From: Pediococcus stilesii
GTDB lineage: Bacteria; Bacillota; Bacilli; Lactobacillales; Lactobacillaceae
Length of the DNA stretch: 64,000 nt
Direction of reading: 5' to 3'
Assembly (NCBI RefSeq): GCF_001437075.1
Contig: NZ_JQBX01000005.1
Location: 1-64,000 of the forward strand
In this document: positions 21,159-31,743 of the stretch, one piece after another
Numbering within the stretch: the stretch's first letter is position 1
Layout of the letters: each line of letters begins with the position of its first letter
Program-made: the position numbers and the translations under genes
The notes under the pieces: model-generated
Seen by the model: the letters and a program-made list of their open reading frames with translations, nothing else
The model's database searches: none
Told to the model about the DNA's origin: nothing

Positions 21159-23162
21159 CTAGTCGATTTGTGCCTTTAATTCTAATACTGTGTCACGTAG
21201 ATTAGCCGCTTTTTCAAAGTCAAGCTTCTTCGCTGCAGCTCGCATTTGATCTTCCAGATTTGCGATCATTTCTTTTTGATCTTTGCTATCCATATCGGCA
21301 AAGTCAACATCAAGGAAATCATCCTTTTGACCCTGATCTTCAGATTCAGTTGTTGCAGAAATCAACGAACGAATCTCTTTTTTGATCGTATGTGGCGTAA
21401 TTCCGTGTTCCTCATTGTATGCCTCTTGAATCGACCGACGACGCGCAGTTTCATCGATTGTTTCCTGCATAGAACGCGTAACTTGATCTGCATACATAAT
21501 AACATGTCCATTCTCGTTACGAGCCGCTCGACCGACGACCTGGATCATTGATCTCGTATTACGTAAGAAACCTTCCTTATCAGCATCCAGAATTGCGACA
21601 AGTGAAACTTCAGGAACATCAATTCCTTCACGCAAAAGATTGATTCCGACCAGTACATCGTACTTGCCAATTCGTAAATCTCGTATAATTCTAGTCCGTT
21701 CGAGGGTCTTAATATCGCTGTGCAAATACGCAACCTTGACGCCCATATCTTTTAGATAATCCGTTAAATCTTCGGCCATTTTTTTCGTCAACGTGGTAAC
21801 AAAAACTCGTTCATTTTTTTCCACACGTTGATTAATTTCACCCAATAAATCATCCATTTGACCCATAATCGGTCGAACTTCAATGATTGGATCAAGCAAG
21901 CCCGTTGGACGAATGATTTGTTGAACGACGTTATTAGTTCGCTCACTTTCATAATCCCCAGGTGTTGCTGACATGTAGACGACTTGATTAATATGCTTTT
22001 CAAACTCCTCCAACTTCAGTGGACGATTGTCCAAAGCACTTGGCAAACGAAAACCGTAGTCAACCAACTGCTGTTTACGAGCCCGATCACCGTTGTACAT
22101 TCCCCGAACCTGTGGCATCGTCACGTGGGATTCATCAACAACTAAAAGAAAATCATCCGGAAAGAAGTCGAGTAGCGTATATGGTGGTTCGCCTGGTTTT
22201 CTTCCATCCATATGCCTTGAATAATTTTCAATACCATTGGTATATCCCATCTCTTTTAACATCTCAATATCATATGTCGTCCGTTGTTTGAGTCGCTGAG
22301 CTTCGAGCAGCTTACCTTCCCCCTCCAACTCAGCTAAACGTTGTTTCAGTTCAATTTCAATACCTTCAATTGCATGTTCCATGCGATCCTCGTTGGTCAT
22401 AAAATGCGTCGCCGGGAAAATCGTAATATGGTCTCGATCGCCAATGATTTCTCCAGTTAACGCGTCCACTTCACGCATTCGATCAATTTCATCACCAAAA
22501 AATTCGACTCGAATTGAATGCGCATCATTGGCTGCTGGAAAGATTTCGACAACATCCCCATGAACTCGAAAACGACCACGCTGAAAATCAATGTCATTTC
22601 GATCATACTGAATATCGACCAATTCTCTTAGCAGTTTATTTCGATCAATTTCTTGACCAACCCTCAAAGTAAGCGCCTGGTCTTGATATTCGCGTGGGTC
22701 ACCTAACCCAAAAATACTAGAAACGGAAGCAACGACAATCACGTCGTTCCGCTCTAGTAACGAACTGGTAGCCGAGTGCCGTAATTCATCAATCTCATCA
22801 TTAATAGCTGAATCTTTTTCAATGTATGTGTCACTGGAAGGAACGTATGCTTCAGGCTGATAGTAATCGTAATAACTGACAAAATATTCAACCGCATTGT
22901 TTGGAAAGAATTGTTTAAATTCCCCATATAACTGTCCAGCCAAGGTTTTATTATGAGACAAAATCAACGTCGGCTTATTAACTTGTTTAATTACGTTCGA
23001 AATCGTAAATGTTTTACCAGTTCCAGTTGCACCCAATAAAATTTGCTCTTTTTCACCGCTTTTAATTCCACCAACAAGTTCTTTAATTGCCGCCGGCTGA
23101 TCGCCAGTTGGTTGATACTTTGAAACCAGTTCAAAATCACGATGTTCTTCGCGTTCAATCAT
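21159..23162 (-). CDS. uvrB: Excinuclease ABC subunit B
   Basis: A 667-aa helicase-like protein that verifies damage and recruits UvrC. The Walker A motif [12 protein letters not shown] is near residue 40, the beta-hairpin [13 protein letters not shown] near residue 95, the DEAD-like VDESH near residue 335, helicase motif [11 protein letters not shown] near 540, and a UVR motif closes the C-terminus. The ATG at 23162 is preferred because GGAGG lies just upstream; upstream GTG starts would read through that motif. It is preceded by a SOS box. Confidence 0.98.
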   Translation of the reverse strand: MIEREEHRDFELVSKYQPTGDQPAAIKELVGGIKSGEKEQILLGATGTGKTFTISNVIKQVNKPTLILSHNKTLAGQLYGEFKQFFPNNAVEYFVSYYDYYQPEAYVPSSDTYIEKDSAINDEIDELRHSATSSLLERNDVIVVASVSSIFGLGDPREYQDQALTLRVGQEIDRNKLLRELVDIQYDRNDIDFQRGRFRVHGDVVEIFPAANDAHSIRVEFFGDEIDRMREVDALTGEIIGDRDHITIFPATHFMTNEDRMEHAIEGIEIELKQRLAELEGEGKLLEAQRLKQRTTYDIEMLKEMGYTNGIENYSRHMDGRKPGEPPYTLLDFFPDDFLLVVDESHVTMPQVRGMYNGDRARKQQLVDYGFRLPSALDNRPLKLEEFEKHINQVVYMSATPGDYESERTNNVVQQIIRPTGLLDPIIEVRPIMGQMDDLLGEINQRVEKNERVFVTTLTKKMAEDLTDYLKDMGVKVAYLHSDIKTLERTRIIRDLRIGKYDVLVGINLLREGIDVPEVSLVAILDADKEGFLRNTRSMIQVVGRAARNENGHVIMYADQVTRSMQETIDETARRRSIQEAYNEEHGITPHTIKKEIRSLISATTESEDQGQKDDFLDVDFADMDSKDQKEMIANLEDQMRAAAKKLDFEKAANLRDTVLELKAQID

Positions 23163-23256
23163 TCGTTTTCCTCCATTCACGAAAAATGACCGGGACTAAA
23201 TCCAAGATTCTGGCTCCCAGCCATTAACTGATATTCGTTCATAATTCACTACAAAT

Positions 23257-23282
23257 ATTCTACCACTCCGAACATACTTTCG
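23257..23282 (-). promoter_or_regulatory. LexA (DinR-type) SOS box and -10 upstream of uvrB
   Basis: CGAAAGTATGTTCG on the minus strand (23269-23282) matches the Firmicute SOS box CGAAC-N4-GTTCG with one mismatch. A TAGAAT -10 (23257-23262) follows at once, so LexA would cover the promoter. Confidence 0.8.
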
Positions 23283-23292
23283 CCATTCTTAG

Positions 23293-23922
23293 CTACCGAA
23301 TAATTTCTCGACTGATTCGTTCTAATTTCAATTGGTCGGTAAATTCTTCATTCAAAAGTTCCGGCAAAACGTTATCCAAAAAATACTCCACGCTTGGCAT
23401 TTCCTTAAACTCAACAATTGTGCGCAGGCTTTCTTTGTAAATTTCTGTGTATACGCTCTCTGGATTTCCCTTTTGAATTTCACCAAAAGACTCATAAAGT
23501 AAATCGACCTTATCTGAAACTGACAGAATTTTACCTTCTAAGGTTTCATCCTTGCCTTCAGATAATCTACGTTCGTATGCTGCCTGAAATTCAACTGGAA
23601 TTTCATTTTTAACAAAGTTATCCTTCATTGAATCCTCAACGCTAGCTAGCATGCTTCTTAAATCCGACGTTGCATATTTAACAGGAGTTTTAATATCTCC
23701 AATAAAACGTTCGTTATAATCATGATTTAATGATTTTTCATACAGTGAGCGCCAATTAACCTCGTTCCCGGCGTTTTCTTCAACGTCACCTAAAAATTGC
23801 GCAATCTCTGCCACTTTAAATGAATGTTCGGCAACGGAATGTTTTTGATATTTAAAAAAACCCGGTGCTCGATAAATTGTTTCCAAATTACTTAAACTTT
23901 TCAAATATTGGTGCATTCCCAT
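23293..23922 (-). CDS. HD-domain phosphohydrolase (YfbR-like)
   Basis: A 209-aa HD-superfamily protein. Metal-binding residues appear as SVAEHSFKVA (His near residue 33), NHDYNE (near residue 69) and SVSDKVDLLYE (Asp near residue 138). This arrangement resembles YfbR-type 5'-deoxynucleotidases, which dephosphorylate deoxynucleoside monophosphates, but I cannot prove the substrate. A GGAGG lies 8 bases before the ATG. It is a single gene, and the SOS box of uvrB lies just inside its 3' side. Confidence 0.8.
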   Translation of the reverse strand: MGMHQYLKSLSNLETIYRAPGFFKYQKHSVAEHSFKVAEIAQFLGDVEENAGNEVNWRSLYEKSLNHDYNERFIGDIKTPVKYATSDLRSMLASVEDSMKDNFVKNEIPVEFQAAYERRLSEGKDETLEGKILSVSDKVDLLYESFGEIQKGNPESVYTEIYKESLRTIVEFKEMPSVEYFLDNVLPELLNEEFTDQLKLERISREIIR

Positions 23923-23997
23923 GATTGACTCCTCCTAATTTTGTTTAAATTGTTAATATACTATCACAAACAAAATTATAATTCACGTAAAATAAAA

Positions 23998-24028
23998 AGC
24001 CATGGCAAAACTAAATTTAGCCATGACT
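23998..24028 (-). terminator. Intrinsic terminator after phosphoglucomutase
   Basis: AGTCATGGC pairs with GCCATGGCT (one mismatch), followed by TTTTATTTT on the minus strand. Confidence 0.8.
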
Positions 24029-24049
24029 TCAATATTTTTCTGATCTTTA

Positions 24050-25774
24050 TTAATCAACTAATTCATTAATTGCTTTTTCAAAAACATCAATTTTTTTAAT
24101 TGCTTCGTCTTCATTATCTCCAACCGTGCCGATATAGAACTTAATCTTAGGCTCGGTACCTGAAGGACGAATTGCAATCCACGTGCCATCATCCAGCATA
24201 AATTTCAATACGTCTGCCTTTGGAAGTTTAATTTCTTTTGTTGATCCATCAACTTCATACTTAGTTTGTGATAAGAAATCTTCAGTTTCCATGACTTTAT
24301 ATTGATCAAAATGGTCTGGACGTTCCTCTCGAACCTTTTCCATAATCGCAGCCATTTTTTCCTTACCGTCAACGCCAGGAAAGTCTTTTGAAATCGTCTT
24401 TTCTTCGTGATATCCGTACGTTGCAAACAAGTTTTGCACACCATCATATAAGGTTTGTCCCTTACTACGGTAGTAAGCCGCAATTTCAGCCAATAACACC
24501 AGTCCCTGAATTGCATCTTTATCACGAACAAAAGGACGAACAAGGTAACCATAACTTTCTTCAAAACCAAACATGAAGGTATGGTCCCCATTTTCTTCAT
24601 AATGCTTGATTTGATCCGCAATATATTTAAACCCAGTTAAAACGTTAATCATTTCAACATGATGGGCTTCTGCAATTCGAGTTGCCAATTCGCTAGAAAC
24701 AATTGATTTAACCGCAGCAGCATTACCTGGCAAATCGCCAGCCGCATCATGAGCAGTTAAAATATAATCCAGCATTACAGCCGCAATCTGGTTTCCAGTA
24801 AGCAACTTATATTCTCCGTCCGGTAATCGAACTGCTGCACCTAACCGATCGGCATCTGGGTCCGTTGCGATCAATAAATCGGCTTTCTGTTTCTTTCCCA
24901 GTTCAATTGCCAAGTCAAAAGTTTGTGGAAATTCAGGATTTGGGAAGGGCGTTGTAATAAATTCAGGATCCGCAATTGCCTGCTGTGGAACCATTGTGTA
25001 GTCCTTAAAACCGGCATTCGATAATGCTCGACCCCCAACGACCTTTCCCGTTCCATGTAATGGCGAATAAATTAACTTCATATCCGCCCCAAAACGCTTA
25101 ATTAATTGATGATTAATGGAAACCGTTTTAACTTCTTCCAAGTACTGAAGATCAACATCTTCACCAATTAACGTCATTAGTCCCTTGTCTCTCAACTGGC
25201 TTTGTGACAACGTTTGAACGCTAAAAATATCAGTAACTTGACGAATATAGTCCGTAATCTTATCCGATTCCATCGGTGGCATTTGTCCACCATCGGGACC
25301 ATAAATTTTATATCCATTATATTGTTTAGGATTGTGGCTTGCCGTAATCATAATCCCGGCGTATGTATTTAGATCACGCACCGTAAATGACAATTCAGGA
25401 GTCGGACGCATGCTATCAAAAACAAAACTTGGAATGCCATGCTTACCCAAAACGCCTGCTGCTTCTAAGGCAAATTCTTGTGAATGGTAACGAGAATCGA
25501 AGCTAATTGCTACTCCTCGCTTTTTATCAGTAAAATCTAAGGTATCCATAAAGTTGGCAAGTCCTTCAGTTGCTTGGCGAACCGTGTAAATATTCATCCG
25601 ATTAATTCCCGGTCCCATAACGCCACGCATTCCCGCTGTTCCAAACTCCATTGGTGCATAAAACGCTTCTTTTAGAGCATCCTTATCCTTAGTTAAGTCT
25701 TGTAATTCTTGTTTTAAGTTAAAATCTAAATCGGCATATTCTTGCCATTGTTTTACAGAATCTTCCCAACTCAT
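24050..25774 (-). CDS. pgcA: Alpha-phosphoglucomutase
   Basis: Interconverts glucose 6-phosphate and glucose 1-phosphate, the step before UDP-glucose synthesis. It is 574 aa, typical of the PgcA/Pgm type of Firmicutes. The phosphoserine motif TASHNP has its Ser at 146, the metal-binding loop DPDADR is near residue 306, the sugar-specificity loop GFEESYGYL is near 405 and the phosphate-binding RPSGTEPKIKFY is near 535. It is monocistronic with its own terminator. galU, 1.3 kb away, uses its product. Confidence 0.96.
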   Translation of the reverse strand: MSWEDSVKQWQEYADLDFNLKQELQDLTKDKDALKEAFYAPMEFGTAGMRGVMGPGINRMNIYTVRQATEGLANFMDTLDFTDKKRGVAISFDSRYHSQEFALEAAGVLGKHGIPSFVFDSMRPTPELSFTVRDLNTYAGIMITASHNPKQYNGYKIYGPDGGQMPPMESDKITDYIRQVTDIFSVQTLSQSQLRDKGLMTLIGEDVDLQYLEEVKTVSINHQLIKRFGADMKLIYSPLHGTGKVVGGRALSNAGFKDYTMVPQQAIADPEFITTPFPNPEFPQTFDLAIELGKKQKADLLIATDPDADRLGAAVRLPDGEYKLLTGNQIAAVMLDYILTAHDAAGDLPGNAAAVKSIVSSELATRIAEAHHVEMINVLTGFKYIADQIKHYEENGDHTFMFGFEESYGYLVRPFVRDKDAIQGLVLLAEIAAYYRSKGQTLYDGVQNLFATYGYHEEKTISKDFPGVDGKEKMAAIMEKVREERPDHFDQYKVMETEDFLSQTKYEVDGSTKEIKLPKADVLKFMLDDGTWIAIRPSGTEPKIKFYIGTVGDNEDEAIKKIDVFEKAINELVD

Positions 25775-25964
25775 TCAAAATTCCTCCTAAAGTGTAGATT
25801 ACCTATTAGTCTAATTATACAATACTACACATTACTCAGAAAGCGTTTTTTCTAATACTTGTATAGACCAATTATTCAATTTTTAATCCAGCAACTTCAA
25901 ATTTGATATTTTATCGATCTAAGCAATTCCTTTTAAGAATCCGTAAATCGTCTTCAAAATAAAA

Positions 25965-26002
25965 GAGGAGCCACAGCAAAACTACATTTGCCGTAACTCC
26001 TC
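25965..26002 (-). terminator. Intrinsic terminator after trxB
   Basis: GAGGAG/CTCCTC with an inner GGCAAA/TTTGCT-type stem, followed by TTTTATTTT on the minus strand. Confidence 0.85.
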
Positions 26003-26017
26003 CTTAAATATTGAAAG

Positions 26018-26956
26018 TTATTCTTTAACTTTGCTATTTAATTCTTGAATATATTCGTAAGCCTGTTGTCCGGCTGTACCGCCTTCACCAACAGCAGTGG
26101 TAATTTGACGTAAGTCTTTCTTACGTACATCACCAACAGCCAGTATACCAGGAACATTTGTATGCATATGATCGTCCGTTGGAATCCAGCCATTTTCGTC
26201 TAAAATTCCTAACCCATCAAACGCATCGGTCATTGGATGAACACCAACATAGATGAAAACTCCTGAAGCTTCAATGAATGAATCTTCGCCGGTTTGGTTG
26301 TTATTAACTTTCACGCCACTAACCTTACCATCACCCGTGATTTCAGTAACATTACTGTTCCATACAAACTCCATCTTGGGATTTGCAAAGGCACGATCTT
26401 GAATAATCTTTTGAGCGCGAAGTTGGTCACGACGGTGAATTACCGTTACTTTAGAAGCCAACTGAGTGAGGTATAATCCCTCTTCAATTGCTGAATCGCC
26501 ACCACCAACTACTACTAGATGCATTCCTTTAAAGAAGGCCCCATCACATACGGCACAGTAAGAAACACCACGGCCACTAAACTCTTCTTCACCGTGAACC
26601 CCGAGCTTCTTGTATTCAGATCCGGTTCCAATGATGACGACTTTAGCTTCAAATTCATCACCCATATCGGTTTTAACGAGCTTTGTATCACCGTCATTTC
26701 GAATTGATTCAACACTTCCATAAGCGTACTCCGCTCCGAATTGCGTTGAACTTTCGTACATATCTTTTGCTAAATCTGGGCCTAAAATTGACTTAAATCC
26801 CGGAAAATTCTCAATCGAAGCCGTGTTGTTCATCTGACCACCATAAATTCCACGGTCCAACATAACTACCGAAAGATTTGCACGAGATGCGTATAATGCG
26901 GCGGTCATTCCAGCAGGACCCGCGCCGATAATAACAACATCATATTGCTTTGCCAT
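26018..26956 (-). CDS. trxB: Thioredoxin-disulfide reductase
   Basis: An FAD enzyme that reduces thioredoxin with NADPH. It is 312 aa from the ATG at 26956; GGAGG is 7 bases upstream and earlier starts would overlap it. The FAD-binding GAGPAGMTAALYASR, the redox pair C134-A-V-C137 in SYCAVCDGAFF, the NADPH-binding GGGDSAIEEGLYL and the C-terminal GDVRKKDLRQITTAVGEG are all present. It is a single gene between terminators. Confidence 0.97.
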   Translation of the reverse strand: MAKQYDVVIIGAGPAGMTAALYASRANLSVVMLDRGIYGGQMNNTASIENFPGFKSILGPDLAKDMYESSTQFGAEYAYGSVESIRNDGDTKLVKTDMGDEFEAKVVIIGTGSEYKKLGVHGEEEFSGRGVSYCAVCDGAFFKGMHLVVVGGGDSAIEEGLYLTQLASKVTVIHRRDQLRAQKIIQDRAFANPKMEFVWNSNVTEITGDGKVSGVKVNNNQTGEDSFIEASGVFIYVGVHPMTDAFDGLGILDENGWIPTDDHMHTNVPGILAVGDVRKKDLRQITTAVGEGGTAGQQAYEYIQELNSKVKE

Positions 26957-27034
26957 TCTCTTTCCTCCCAATCTGATAATGAACCTACTATAACACTTAC
27001 TTTTTATAACTGTCTATCATTTTGTTTATTTAAA

Positions 27035-27073
27035 AAATCAAACGGTCCAGATTTCCCTAGAGCCGCTTGATTT
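27035..27073 (-). terminator. Intrinsic terminator after galU
   Basis: AAATCAAGCGG/CCGTTTGATTT (one G-U) with a 17-nt loop, then TTTAAATAAA on the minus strand. It ends the pspC-to-galU gene string. Confidence 0.8.
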
Positions 27074-27095
27074 ATTTTACTGCAAAAAGTTATTT

Positions 27096-27980
27096 TTAGT
27101 CGAGTCGTTTGGCTAAATCTTTGATGTAGTCTTTTAACTCATCTTTTGTTTCAGGATGTTTTAATCCATATTCGATATTAGTCTTCAAGAAACCAAATTT
27201 GTTTCCAACATCGTACCGATCGCCGTTAAAGACTTTGGCAAAGACCCGTTGTTTTTTGTTAAGTGTGTCAATTGCATCAGTTAATTGAACTTCGTTTCCT
27301 TCACCCGGCTGTTGGTTTTCAAGAATTTCGAAAATTTCTGGTGTAAGAACGTATCGACCAATAATTGCTAAGTCACTTGGAGTGTCTTCCACTGCAGGCT
27401 TCTCAACAAAACGAGAAACGTTGTATAATCCCTCTTCAACTTGTTCAGAAGGATCAATTACCCCGTACTTAGAAACTTCTTCGTGCGGTACAGGTAAAAC
27501 TGCTAATGTTGATGCGCCAGTTTGCTCAAAAGAATCAACTAGTTGCTTGGTCAAGGGAACTTTATCTTCCATTAAGTCATCACCTAGCATTACAACAAAT
27601 GGTTCATTACCAACAAACGTTTTAGCCGTCAAAACTGCATCCCCTAATCCTTGTGGATGACTTTGGCGCTTGAAGTACATATCAAGTCCTGTAGTTTCTT
27701 CAACTGATTCCAACATTTTGATTTTACCTTTTGCTCGAAGGTTATCTTCCAATTCAGGAACCGCGTCAAAATGATCTTCAATTGCTCGTTTTCCCTTACC
27801 CGTAATGATTAGAATTTCTTCAATTCCAGATTTACGAGCTTCTTCAACTATGTATTGAATTGTTGGTTTATCAACGATTGGCAACATTTCCTTTGGTGAA
27901 GCTTTTGTTGCTGGTAAAAATCTAGTTCCTAATCCAGCAGCTGGAATAATTGCTTTACGCACCTTTTTTGCTTTTAACAT
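27096..27980 (-). CDS. galU: UTP-glucose-1-phosphate uridylyltransferase
   Basis: Makes UDP-glucose for teichoic acid decoration, glycolipids and exopolysaccharide. It is 294 aa from the ATG at 27980, with GGAGGA upstream. The nucleotidyltransferase signature [29 protein letters not shown] is spread over residues 9-37, with [12 protein letters not shown] near residue 125. It closes the lgt-gpsA-galU string and uses glucose 1-phosphate from the phosphoglucomutase nearby. Confidence 0.97.
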   Translation of the reverse strand: MLKAKKVRKAIIPAAGLGTRFLPATKASPKEMLPIVDKPTIQYIVEEARKSGIEEILIITGKGKRAIEDHFDAVPELEDNLRAKGKIKMLESVEETTGLDMYFKRQSHPQGLGDAVLTAKTFVGNEPFVVMLGDDLMEDKVPLTKQLVDSFEQTGASTLAVLPVPHEEVSKYGVIDPSEQVEEGLYNVSRFVEKPAVEDTPSDLAIIGRYVLTPEIFEILENQQPGEGNEVQLTDAIDTLNKKQRVFAKVFNGDRYDVGNKFGFLKTNIEYGLKHPETKDELKDYIKDLAKRLD

Positions 27981-27997
27981 AAAAAATTCCTCCAAAA

Positions 27998-29014
27998 TTA
28001 CTCTAACTCTGATTTTCCATCACGGTGCATTAAGTTGTCAATAACCTCTTTAACACCCTTGTCATTATACAACACATCGTAGATGGCTTCAGTAATCGGC
28101 ATTTCAATCTTTTTTTGCTGAGCTAACTCATATGCGGCTTTGGTAGAAGGTACCCCTTCAATGACCATTCCCATCGTATCAATTACTTCTTGTAACTTCA
28201 TGCCCTGTCCAAGTTCGTTTCCAGCGCGCCAGTTTCTTGAATGGACACTGGTTGCCGTAACAATCAAATCACCAACACCTGATAGGCCAATAAATGTAAG
28301 TGGTTTGGCCCCAAACGCAACCCCCAGACGAGAAATTTCAGCCAAGCCGCGCGTAATCAAAGCCGCTTTAGCGTCATCGCCATAACCTAGGCCGTGCAGT
28401 GCACCCGCTCCAATTGCGATAACGTTTTTCAATGCCGCACCCATTTCGACACCGATAATATCATCATTGGTGTAAACACGGAAATAATTATTCATAAATA
28501 GTTCTTGAACAAATTCAGCGCTTTTCAAATCGGAACTTGCTGCGGTCACCAAAGTTAAATCTTGTTTTGCAACTTCTTCGGCATGACTTGGACCAGACAA
28601 AACAACGATTGCCTGCCGCAAATCAGCTGGAATTTCTTCAGCCAAAACTTCTGATAAACGTTTGTGCGTTCCTAGTTCTAATCCTTTACTTGCATGGATA
28701 ATAATTGGCTTTTGACCAGTTTTCTTTAGTACATCGACCATCTGTTGTGCAACTAAGCGCATTACTTTTGTCGGAACTACAAAAAGTACCGCGTCAACAT
28801 CCTTCAACGCAAACTCTAAATCAGTTGTTGCAACTAAACGTTCATCATACTTAAATCCAGGAACATAGTGTTCGTTGGAATGCTGCTCGTTAAGTTCTTT
28901 AGCTTGCTTTTCCATATTGGACCAGACAACAACGTCGTTACCGTTTTGAACAAGCATATTTGCTAAAATACTGCCCCATGAACCGGCTCCTAACACTGCA
29001 ACTTTTTTTGCCAT
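27998..29014 (-). CDS. gpsA: Glycerol-3-phosphate dehydrogenase [NAD(P)+]
   Basis: Reduces dihydroxyacetone phosphate to sn-glycerol 3-phosphate for phospholipid and teichoic acid synthesis. It is 338 aa. The N-terminal Rossmann motif [12 protein letters not shown] and the catalytic-lysine segment [32 protein letters not shown] (in two conserved halves, near residues 188-220) identify it. It lies 17 bases before galU and shares its transcript. Confidence 0.97.
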   Translation of the reverse strand: MAKKVAVLGAGSWGSILANMLVQNGNDVVVWSNMEKQAKELNEQHSNEHYVPGFKYDERLVATTDLEFALKDVDAVLFVVPTKVMRLVAQQMVDVLKKTGQKPIIIHASKGLELGTHKRLSEVLAEEIPADLRQAIVVLSGPSHAEEVAKQDLTLVTAASSDLKSAEFVQELFMNNYFRVYTNDDIIGVEMGAALKNVIAIGAGALHGLGYGDDAKAALITRGLAEISRLGVAFGAKPLTFIGLSGVGDLIVTATSVHSRNWRAGNELGQGMKLQEVIDTMGMVIEGVPSTKAAYELAQQKKIEMPITEAIYDVLYNDKGVKEVIDNLMHRDGKSELE

Positions 29015-29055
29015 AGTTAATCCCCTTACATTGATATATTTAAAAATTAGTTTAT

Positions 29056-29085
29056 GTACCTTCTCATTATCATATAGAAAGGTAC
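29056..29085 (-). other. Hairpin between lgt and gpsA
   Basis: GTACCTTTC/GAGAAGGTAC-type stem with an 11-nt loop, followed only by a weak AATTTTTAAA. It may be a partial terminator. Confidence 0.4.
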
Positions 29086-29096
29086 TTTACTCAAGT

Positions 29097-29942
29097 TCAT
29101 TTTGGTGCTAACTCATTTCCGTCCAGATATCTAGGAAGTCGATCTTTCAACATTCGACGACGTAAAATCACTAGTGTAATTGCACCGAAGAAGAGAATTA
29201 CGGACAACCATTGTGAAACTCGGATTCCTAGTAGCATCAGACTATCGGTTCGCATTCCTTCGACAAAAAAACGGCCAAATGAATACCAAATAACATACGT
29301 TAAGAACACTTCACCCTGCTTAAATAAGTTTGGACGATGTCTTAAACTCATTAAGACAATAAAGCCTAAGATGTCCCACATTGATTCATATAAAAACGTT
29401 GGCTGTCGATATGCTCCGTTAATAAACATCTGCTGAATAATAAACTGTGGGAGATGCAAGCTCTGCAAAAAATCAAGGCTCGTGATACGTCCAAATGCTT
29501 CTTGATTCATGAAATTGCCCCAACGACCAATGCCTTGAGCCATAATTAGAACTGGTGCTATCACGTCTAGCATTAACCAAACTGGAATCCATTTAATTCG
29601 GCAAAAAAGGTAAACGACAATTCCTGCTCCGATCAATGCGCCATAAATTGCAATTCCGCCGTCCCAAACCCGAATGATTTCATCTAGATGGTTCTTATAA
29701 TAACCCCATTCAAAAATCACATAGTATGTCCGAGCTGACACAATCGCCACCGGGAGCGCCCATAAAATTAAATCATAAATATTATCAGGATCAATTCGAC
29801 GTCGTTTAGCTTCCCTAACAGCCAATAAAGTCGCGATAACGACCGCAGAGGCGATAATTATTCCATACCAATGAACCTGAATTCCGCCGAAAGAAAAAGC
29901 AATCGGATTCAGCGCTCCTAAAATAAATTCCAAAAAATCCAC
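29097..29942 (-). CDS. lgt: Prolipoprotein diacylglyceryl transferase
   Basis: A polytopic membrane enzyme that attaches diacylglycerol to the lipobox cysteine of lipoproteins such as the PstS and LivJ homologues in this window. It is 281 aa with about seven hydrophobic segments. The Lgt signature [13 protein letters not shown] is near residue 145 and HPTFLYES-like [12 protein letters not shown] near 195. The start is GTG, with AGGAA just upstream inside the end of hprK. The order hprK-lgt is common in Firmicutes. Confidence 0.96.
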   Translation of the reverse strand: MDFLEFILGALNPIAFSFGGIQVHWYGIIIASAVVIATLLAVREAKRRRIDPDNIYDLILWALPVAIVSARTYYVIFEWGYYKNHLDEIIRVWDGGIAIYGALIGAGIVVYLFCRIKWIPVWLMLDVIAPVLIMAQGIGRWGNFMNQEAFGRITSLDFLQSLHLPQFIIQQMFINGAYRQPTFLYESMWDILGFIVLMSLRHRPNLFKQGEVFLTYVIWYSFGRFFVEGMRTDSLMLLGIRVSQWLSVILFFGAITLVILRRRMLKDRLPRYLDGNELAPK

Positions 29943-29945
29943 TTC

Positions 29946-30884
29946 CTACTTTTGAGAATTATCTTTGATTAACTCGTTTAAGTTTTGATCAAAGACCTTT
30001 GTAGCATCGTATCCCATATTTTTAGCTCTAAAATTCATGGCCGCTGCTTCAATAATATCTCCTAAATTTCGACCAACACGGACCGGAACCGTGATTTTAG
30101 GAATGTCTAAATCAAAAAAGTGACGCGTTTGCTCACCATTGCCAAGTCGATCAAAATGAGCATCTTTGTCCCAATTTTGCAGATGAACAATCAAACTAAT
30201 TTCCGTATGATTTTTAACCGAACTGGCTCCAAAGAGGTTCATCACATCGATAATTCCGACCCCACGAATTTCCAGCAGATGACGCAAAATTCGTGGTGCT
30301 TCTCCGATTAAAGTTTGCTCATCTTGCTGATAAATATCAACACGATCGTCGGCAATCAAACGATGTCCACGCTTAATTAGGTCCAGCGCAGTTTCACTTT
30401 TACCAATACCGGAGTCTCCCGTAATTAAAACACCCAATCCATAAATTTCTAGTAGCTCGCCATGAATGGAATCCCGTTCTGCTAGACGGTCCTCTAAGAA
30501 ATTCGTCATGTTACTCAATAAACGCGAAGTAGGCAAACTTGACGTTAAAATTGGAACTTGATTGTTTTTGGCTGCTTGGGTCAATTCGGCTGGAACGGGT
30601 AAATCGCGTGAAATAACAAAAGCGGGCGTATCAACATCAGCCATTCGTTCGTAAACTGTTGTCCGTTCCGCGCTGGTCATACTGTCTTTTGCATATGAAA
30701 TCTCAGTTTGACCAAATAGTTGAACCCGTTCATGTGGGTAAAATTTAAAATAATTGGTTAATTCTAGACCTGGTCGCGAAATATCACTAATCGTAATTTC
30801 CTTTTGGTCTAGAAATTCTTCTCCATAAAATATGCCCAATCTGATTTTCTTAACTAGTTCTGATACTAAAACACTATCGGCCAT
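29946..30884 (-). CDS. hprK: HPr kinase/phosphorylase
   Basis: Phosphorylates and dephosphorylates HPr at Ser46 in response to glycolytic metabolites, and so drives CcpA-dependent carbon catabolite control. It is 312 aa. The P-loop GDSGIGKS is at 156-163 and the family signature EIRGVGIIDVMNLFG near 205-220. The gene follows yvlD by 14 bases and precedes lgt by 3, so all three are in one operon. This fits the CggR operator and the cre-like site at hpf elsewhere in the window. Confidence 0.97.
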   Translation of the reverse strand: MADSVLVSELVKKIRLGIFYGEEFLDQKEITISDISRPGLELTNYFKFYPHERVQLFGQTEISYAKDSMTSAERTTVYERMADVDTPAFVISRDLPVPAELTQAAKNNQVPILTSSLPTSRLLSNMTNFLEDRLAERDSIHGELLEIYGLGVLITGDSGIGKSETALDLIKRGHRLIADDRVDIYQQDEQTLIGEAPRILRHLLEIRGVGIIDVMNLFGASSVKNHTEISLIVHLQNWDKDAHFDRLGNGEQTRHFFDLDIPKITVPVRVGRNLGDIIEAAAMNFRAKNMGYDATKVFDQNLNELIKDNSQK

Positions 30885-30898
30885 TTATTTGGCCTCCT

Positions 30899-31258
30899 TT
30901 ATCGTCGATTTGTAAGGTGGTTTGAGATAATAGCATTGCAGATTGATAAAATGATTGATATCAGCATCGTCATTCCAAATGATGAAAAATGAAAATTGTT
31001 TGACCCAACAAACGCCGATGTCATTTCTAACATAAGGGCGTTAATAACGATACTAAACAATCCCAACGTTAACAGCGTGATTGGTAATGAAATGATTTGT
31101 AGAATTGGCCTAATACTGGCATTCAGTATTGCCAATATCAAACTTGCCACTAACGCAATCCACATATTTGAAACATAAAAACTTCCACTATTCTGGAAAA
31201 ATCCGGTTAATGCAATAAATAAAATGCCATTAATTAATACTCTTTGCCAAAAGCGCAT
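30899..31258 (-). CDS. Phage-holin-like membrane protein, YvlD family
   Basis: A 119-aa integral membrane protein with four hydrophobic segments (about residues 8-25, 31-50, 55-80 and 92-112) and the conserved NASIRPILQIISLPITLLTLG region split around residue 55. This family (YvlD) sits next to PspC-type genes and hprK in many Firmicutes. Its function is unknown; YvlC/YvlD-type proteins are linked to envelope stress. It lies between the PspC gene and hprK. Confidence 0.85.
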   Translation of the reverse strand: MRFWQRVLINGILFIALTGFFQNSGSFYVSNMWIALVASLILAILNASIRPILQIISLPITLLTLGLFSIVINALMLEMTSAFVGSNNFHFSSFGMTMLISIILSICNAIISNHLTNRR

Positions 31259-31304
31259 CTATCTACTCCTGTCTCCATGTCATATTTAACTGATCCATTA
31301 GTTT

Positions 31305-31616
31305 TTAATCGTTAACATCATGTTCTTCAGCATTCTTAATTTCTTTTCTCTTTTTCTTCTTCGTCGATCCTTGATCCCGCATAAAATTGAAACGGCTAGT
31401 GAATTGTTCATAAGCGTTTGTAGTTTTACTTGGCATCAACCAGGCTAATATAAAATATGGGATCAGCAGTAAACCATGTGATAGGATAATTAAAACCAAC
31501 GCAATAATGCGTGTTAGGGCCTTATCCCACCCAAAGTACTCCGCAATTCCGCCCATCACGCCCGCTACAAAACGGTCGTTCGACTTATTAAATTTCATTT
31601 TTGACTTTGATTTCAA
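31305..31616 (-). CDS. PspC domain protein
   Basis: A ~103-aa protein with a PspC domain: the DRFVAGVMGGIAEYFGWD segment is followed by two adjacent hydrophobic stretches (about 30-60) and a basic tail (KKKKRKE). PspC-like proteins respond to cell-envelope stress. I chose the TTG at 31616 because GAGGTG lies 6 bases upstream; GTG at 31625 or the ATG at 31598 are alternatives. It is the first gene of pspC-yvlD-hprK-lgt. Confidence 0.82.
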   Translation of the reverse strand: MKSKSKMKFNKSNDRFVAGVMGGIAEYFGWDKALTRIIALVLIILSHGLLLIPYFILAWLMPSKTTNAYEQFTSRFNFMRDQGSTKKKKRKEIKNAEEHDVND

Positions 31617-31696
31617 ATAGTTCACCTCAATACTTTGTTGTTACCTGTAATTTTACAGCTTTTGGCTTTCGATTAGCAATCTTTATACAAAAAAAT

Positions 31697-31736
31697 GAGA
31701 AGTTATTACCTTTTTTTAACCCAGTAATAACTTCTC
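31697..31736 (-). terminator. Intrinsic terminator after phoU
   Basis: Perfect 13-bp stem GAGAAGTTATTAC/GTAATAACTTCTC with a 14-nt loop and a T7 run on the minus strand. It ends the pst-phoU operon. Confidence 0.95.
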
Positions 31737-31743
31737 AATTAAA

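Noticed and set aside
25840-25860. AGAAAGCGTTTTTTCT upstream of the phosphoglucomutase promoter as a cre site
   Set aside because: Three mismatches at conserved positions including the outer T/A, and it lies well upstream of the likely -10.
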